A stretch of DNA of 64,000 nucleotides from Arcuatula senhousia (taxonomy: Eukaryota; Mollusca; Bivalvia; Mytilida; Mytilidae): the NCBI GenBank assembly GCA_963971305.1, contig OZ020306.1, positions 60,238,686-60,302,685 of the forward strand, written 5' to 3'. This document shows, piece after piece, positions 61,265 to 64,000 of the stretch. Made by a program: the position numbers and the translations under genes. Positions within the stretch are counted from its first letter, which is position 1. Each line of letters opens with the position of its first letter. A model generated the notes under the pieces. It was not told where the DNA came from. It did not search any database and saw only the letters and a program-made list of their open reading frames with translations.

Positions 61265-61589
61265 TAGTACTGTATGCGAGTCAAGATCAAGTTAACGTTC
61301 CGTTTCGGTCCGCAAATGTATACAGGACCTTTTAAACTTTTAGATATGTGACCGGTAAGTAGGTAAAGAAGTAATGTATTGTAAGGTGGGAGCGTTTTGT
61401 TCAAATATCCTTCGCAACAGCTAAAATTGCTGAACTTTATGCCAAAAAATACGAAAGCTCATTGGGCTTTTTGTGGTAATGACTAATCATCTAAAAATCA
61501 ATTTTCCAGCTATACTATTCCGTAATGACGTGTTACCTTTGCGCTATAACGGGTAACTCGTGTAACTTTCGTAGACTTTGGCAGAGCTT

Positions 61590-62480
61590 AACAAATCAAG
61601 TAACATCATTTTGCTTTATCTTCAGTCTCTACATATTAACTCTTACTGGTCGACATCAGGGACATGCAGCGTGGGCTTGGTATACTTAGAGATCCCTAGT
61701 TTTATATTTCATCCATATATACCAATCATGAGAGCAATGGACAAATTAAAGACTGAACTATAACGTTATACTATAACTTATTGCGAAATTTTCACACTTC
61801 ATTGCATAACTGGTTGTCATATATATTCTATTCTATTCTATATAACGCGATTGGCAATAACAATGTATGCTTTGGTGTAACGTATCTACATAGTTACAAC
61901 ATAAACTTGCTGTTTAAGGATTATGTGTGCTTCGGTCAACTCACACAAGGCACGAACAAAACAAAATAAAGTAACATCATCCTACATATTACCTTTTTAT
62001 CAATTGTCTCATCTACTCTTACCGAACGACATCATGGACAGCACTGGTCTACTCATCCTCGGAAACCAAGGGGTTCTTCTCTCGCCTACTCGTTCATCAC
62101 CCCTGGGACACAACGCACAATATACTTCGTTTTCGATAGTTTTGTATCGAGCTTTCTGATTGGTCGCTTTAGATTTATCTAATGCGATTAAACAACATGA
62201 TTCTATATACAAATAATATAAAGTTCAAGATCAGATCCTGAACTCAAAACGAAGAATTCCATACCAAATGTCCCAGGGGTGATGAACGAGTAGGCGAGAG
62301 AAGAACCCCTGGGTTTCCGAGGATGTGGTCTACTTGGAGCGCCTTTGTTTTAACGTGTTATCCATACGGCAGCAAAGGACAATTTATATAGACTAAACTA
62401 TATAATCTTATTGCAAATCGCGTTATTACATTTCATACTTCGTATACCCATCGTGATGCATCGTAGACCCATCGTATATG
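61590..62480 (+). repeat. Tandem duplication with 367-bp period, second unit interrupted
   Basis: Unit 1 has AGTAACATCAT, ACTCTTACTGGTCGACATCA and TGGTATACT at 61678-61686. Unit 2 has AGTAACATCATCCTACATAT, ACTCTTACCGAACGACATCA and TGGTCTACT at 62045-62053. After the inserted 272-bp element unit 2 resumes with TTGGAGCGCC, matching TAGAGATCCC of unit 1. The units are clearly diverged. Confidence 0.65.
62054..62325. mobile_element. 272-bp MITE with about 57-bp inverted repeats and 9-bp target duplication
   Basis: The left arm from CATCCTCGGAAACCAAGGGG to CACCCCTGGGACA and the right arm from TGTCCCAGGGGTG to TTTCCGAGGATG are nearly perfect complements, with a loop of about 155 bp. TGGTCTACT stands on both sides (62045-62053, 62326-62334). 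The uninterrupted site is visible in the other tandem unit at 61678-61686 (TGGTATACT). The end sequence is related to 23547-23635. Confidence 0.85.
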
Positions 62481-62740
62481 CTAAACACAACGCCGTACAG
62501 CCGTCGTATAACTTCGTTTCTCCTTCGGATCTAATTCTCGACTAATCTTGATAGCATCGTAACAACTTCGTTATCGGTTCGCAGCTATTCGTATGTGCGA
62601 CTTTTCTAATAGTTTAGCCATCGGTTCTTATCGTTTACCATTCGGTTTTGATTTTGATTTCAAGCAAGTTCGGGACTAACTTCGCACGAAGTTGTAATTT
62701 TCACATCCGTGTGTCCATCGTATGTCAAAATCGGGACAGT
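62440..62740 (+). repeat. Segment dense in CATCGTA/TTCGTA words
   Basis: CATACTTCGTATACCCATCG, CATCGTAGACCCATCGTAT and similar words recur about every 10-15 bp, ending TCAAAATCGGGACAGTGTG. The same word style and the shared TCAAAATCGGGAC occur at 58041-58370 in the same orientation, suggesting fragments of one element family whose structure could not be resolved. Confidence 0.4.
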
Positions 62741-62779
62741 GTGACGCCAGCATAAAGAAATACAGCTTTTAGCATGATT

Positions 62780-63175
62780 TTTTTGTTGTTGCAATATCTT
62801 GATTAGCTAAACAATCGATGCAATATAAATTTCAATGTCTCAAATATCTCGTTCACTCTATGAGGTATTTACTAAAATAATATCAAAATTCAGAAAAAAA
62901 AATATTCCAAAAGTGCAGTAACACTGATTACTTTTATCCTGCAAGAATTTTGTCAAACACTCATGCTCTATTTTAAGCCACAAAATCCATAGTTGTTCGA
63001 CCCAATTTATTTCAAACCACCCATCAGCAATGAACAACTACAGCAATACTGTATGCAATTAGACTCATGTTGTCAGAGGAGTTACCTAATACAAAGTTAG
63101 CGGAAGACGGACGCCAAGTGTATGATTTCTGGAGCCCACGGCCATCAGTTTTGGTGGGCAAAAACTGTCTTTAAA
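62780..63175 (+). mobile_element. F9 tandem-core element, 3' end remnant
   Basis: Core-like AT-rich sequence, then GTCAGAGGAGTTACC, GAAGACGGACGCCAAGTG (the same word that precedes the F1 terminus), and a terminal hairpin GCCCACGGCC...TTGGTGGGC followed by AAAAAC. The final part differs from F1, so it counts as a separate family sharing the microsatellite junction. Confidence 0.5.
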
Positions 63176-64000
63176 AGTGAACATCAATTCTACACCAAGC
63201 AAACTGCATGTGGCTTTTGTATAGAGTCCTTATAATTACAGATTGATCCCGAAAAAAAATCAAAGTCATTATTTTAGGCTTTTGGTCGCTTAATTGGTTT
63301 TTATCTCAGTGACGTAAGAGGAAAATGCATTTCGGATTGAATGTGAAATTAATTAAAAGGCGGGCCGCAGGAATCGAAAATAGTTCAATACTTCTTGCTT
63401 TAAATGAATTTACGAGCAACATTGTAAGGGTTTGACGTCAGAGAAAAGATTCCAATTTAAAAGAGTTTTTGTCGTTTTTATGGTAAATATATCTAGAACC
63501 GGATGGTGCTTAGATGGATAAATATCACTGTTCCAGAATCAGAAAACCTCAAAGTCAATACCTCAAAAGTAATTACTTATTCACCTGTTCTCGAGATCAG
63601 TATAGGTCTGTGCTAACTTTCTTCAATATACAAATATCTTATATATTGAATGATAGTCTTTGATGAATTTGGTCTCGTCGCAATGAAAAGTCGCAGAAGG
63701 TTTTCTGCAGCTCAGTGACAACGGCGCTGCAAGACTTTTGTTGAGGAAAATGAATCACTTGAAAAGTATAATACTTATGCATCTGCTGTAAAGAGACATT
63801 TGGGGTTGTGTTCTGCACAGCTCTCATCCTGCTGTGTGACTCTAACCCCTGTTTAACGTTTTAATGAGCATAAACTTCTTTGTACGATTTTTTTTAAATG
63901 AATTAATTGAAAAGTCTATATAAGCGTCTTATATTTATTTATTTATTATGTAAACACATTGTGTTATTTGCTCTATGCATCTGTCTCTGTGACATGTGGC
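63176..64000. other. Terminal intergenic stretch, nothing recognised
   Basis: Unique-looking AT-rich DNA. A 62-codon frame at 63639-63827 (-) has no recognisable features. Confidence 0.4.

Larger units (their letters stand above)
58946..61360 (-). mobile_element. F7 tandem-core element (reverse orientation), split by a foldback element
   Basis: The plus strand starts with the hairpin AGTCCCCTACCGACAAAAGC...CGAAGGGGACT, a TCCGGTCCGGTCGTCTC tract, then core sequence. A first core unit with AAAGATCAGGTTAACGTGTC lies at 59119-59138 and a second with CAAGATCAAGTTAACGTTCC at 61283-61302. The foldback element 59243-61264 sits inside the second unit, whose two halves (AACTGCTTTTTGGTAGG and GAGTCAAGATCAAG) match the first unit in order. 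Confidence 0.65.

Noticed and set aside
1..64000. tRNA or rRNA genes
   Set aside because: No segment with a convincing GGTTCGAATCC box plus matching acceptor stem was found; isolated GGTTCGAA words (for example near 42790) lack a cloverleaf context.

Overview
The window is eukaryotic nuclear DNA, most likely from a bivalve mollusc. It is strongly AT-rich, genes are few and split by long introns, the palindromic word TACATGTA is very frequent, and the intergenic space is packed with tandem-core repeat elements that end in a GAC/GCC/ACGG microsatellite plus a small hairpin, an architecture described in bivalves (pearl/CvA type and Helentron-associated elements). No bacterial operons, CRISPR arrays, tRNA or rRNA genes were seen. 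All calls come from reading the sequence; no similarity search was possible.

Three protein genes are well supported, all on the minus strand. (1) 4218-5225: an intronless coding region for an RNase P/MRP subunit p38-like protein (RPP38, L7Ae fold). (2) 16596-27133: a four-coding-exon MARVEL-domain tetraspan membrane protein of 188 aa whose third exon exists in two 108-nt versions (18901-19008 and 19979-20086), same phase and similar protein, which looks like a mutually exclusive exon pair; the 5' half of exon 2 is also partly triplicated. (3) 41875-46240: a four-exon speriolin gene (SPATC1-like, 718 aa) with a cluster of CRE-like GACGTC sites just upstream. Weak candidates are a small ORF at 8780-9022 and possible orphan exons at 10794-11000 (+) and 52693-52865 (-).

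The rest is a dense record of transposition. Several families (here F1 to F9) share one plan: short subterminal inverted repeats, a 140-182 bp tandem core, a GAC/GCC/ACGG-type microsatellite, a 3' hairpin and an A-run, with insertion between two T residues and no target duplication. F1 has copies at 293-3417, 35261-36605 and 54169-56778; three F2 copies sit in the introns of the MARVEL gene; F3 is at 31298-32250, F4 at 39230-40066 and F5 at 5560-6560, with remnants at 53109, 58946 and 62780. A second class is foldback-like: elements whose inverted ends are built of short subrepeats (8072-9719, 20229-20531, 22450-24878, 59243-61264) and compact hairpin elements with 7-9 bp target duplications (23547-23635, 46544-46640, 62054-62325). 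Non-LTR retrotransposon 3' ends lie at 3-292 and 53469-57270.

Insertions are nested and can be ordered: an F1 element splits the 53-57 kb LINE; a 2 kb foldback element splits an F7 core repeat; an 89-bp hairpin sits inside the 22-25 kb foldback element; another hairpin interrupts one unit of a 367-bp tandem duplication. Most striking, F1 copy 2 interrupts a perfect 94-bp-arm palindrome and is flanked by a 16-bp direct repeat. A 31-bp minisatellite of about 1.9 kb fills 50340-52250.
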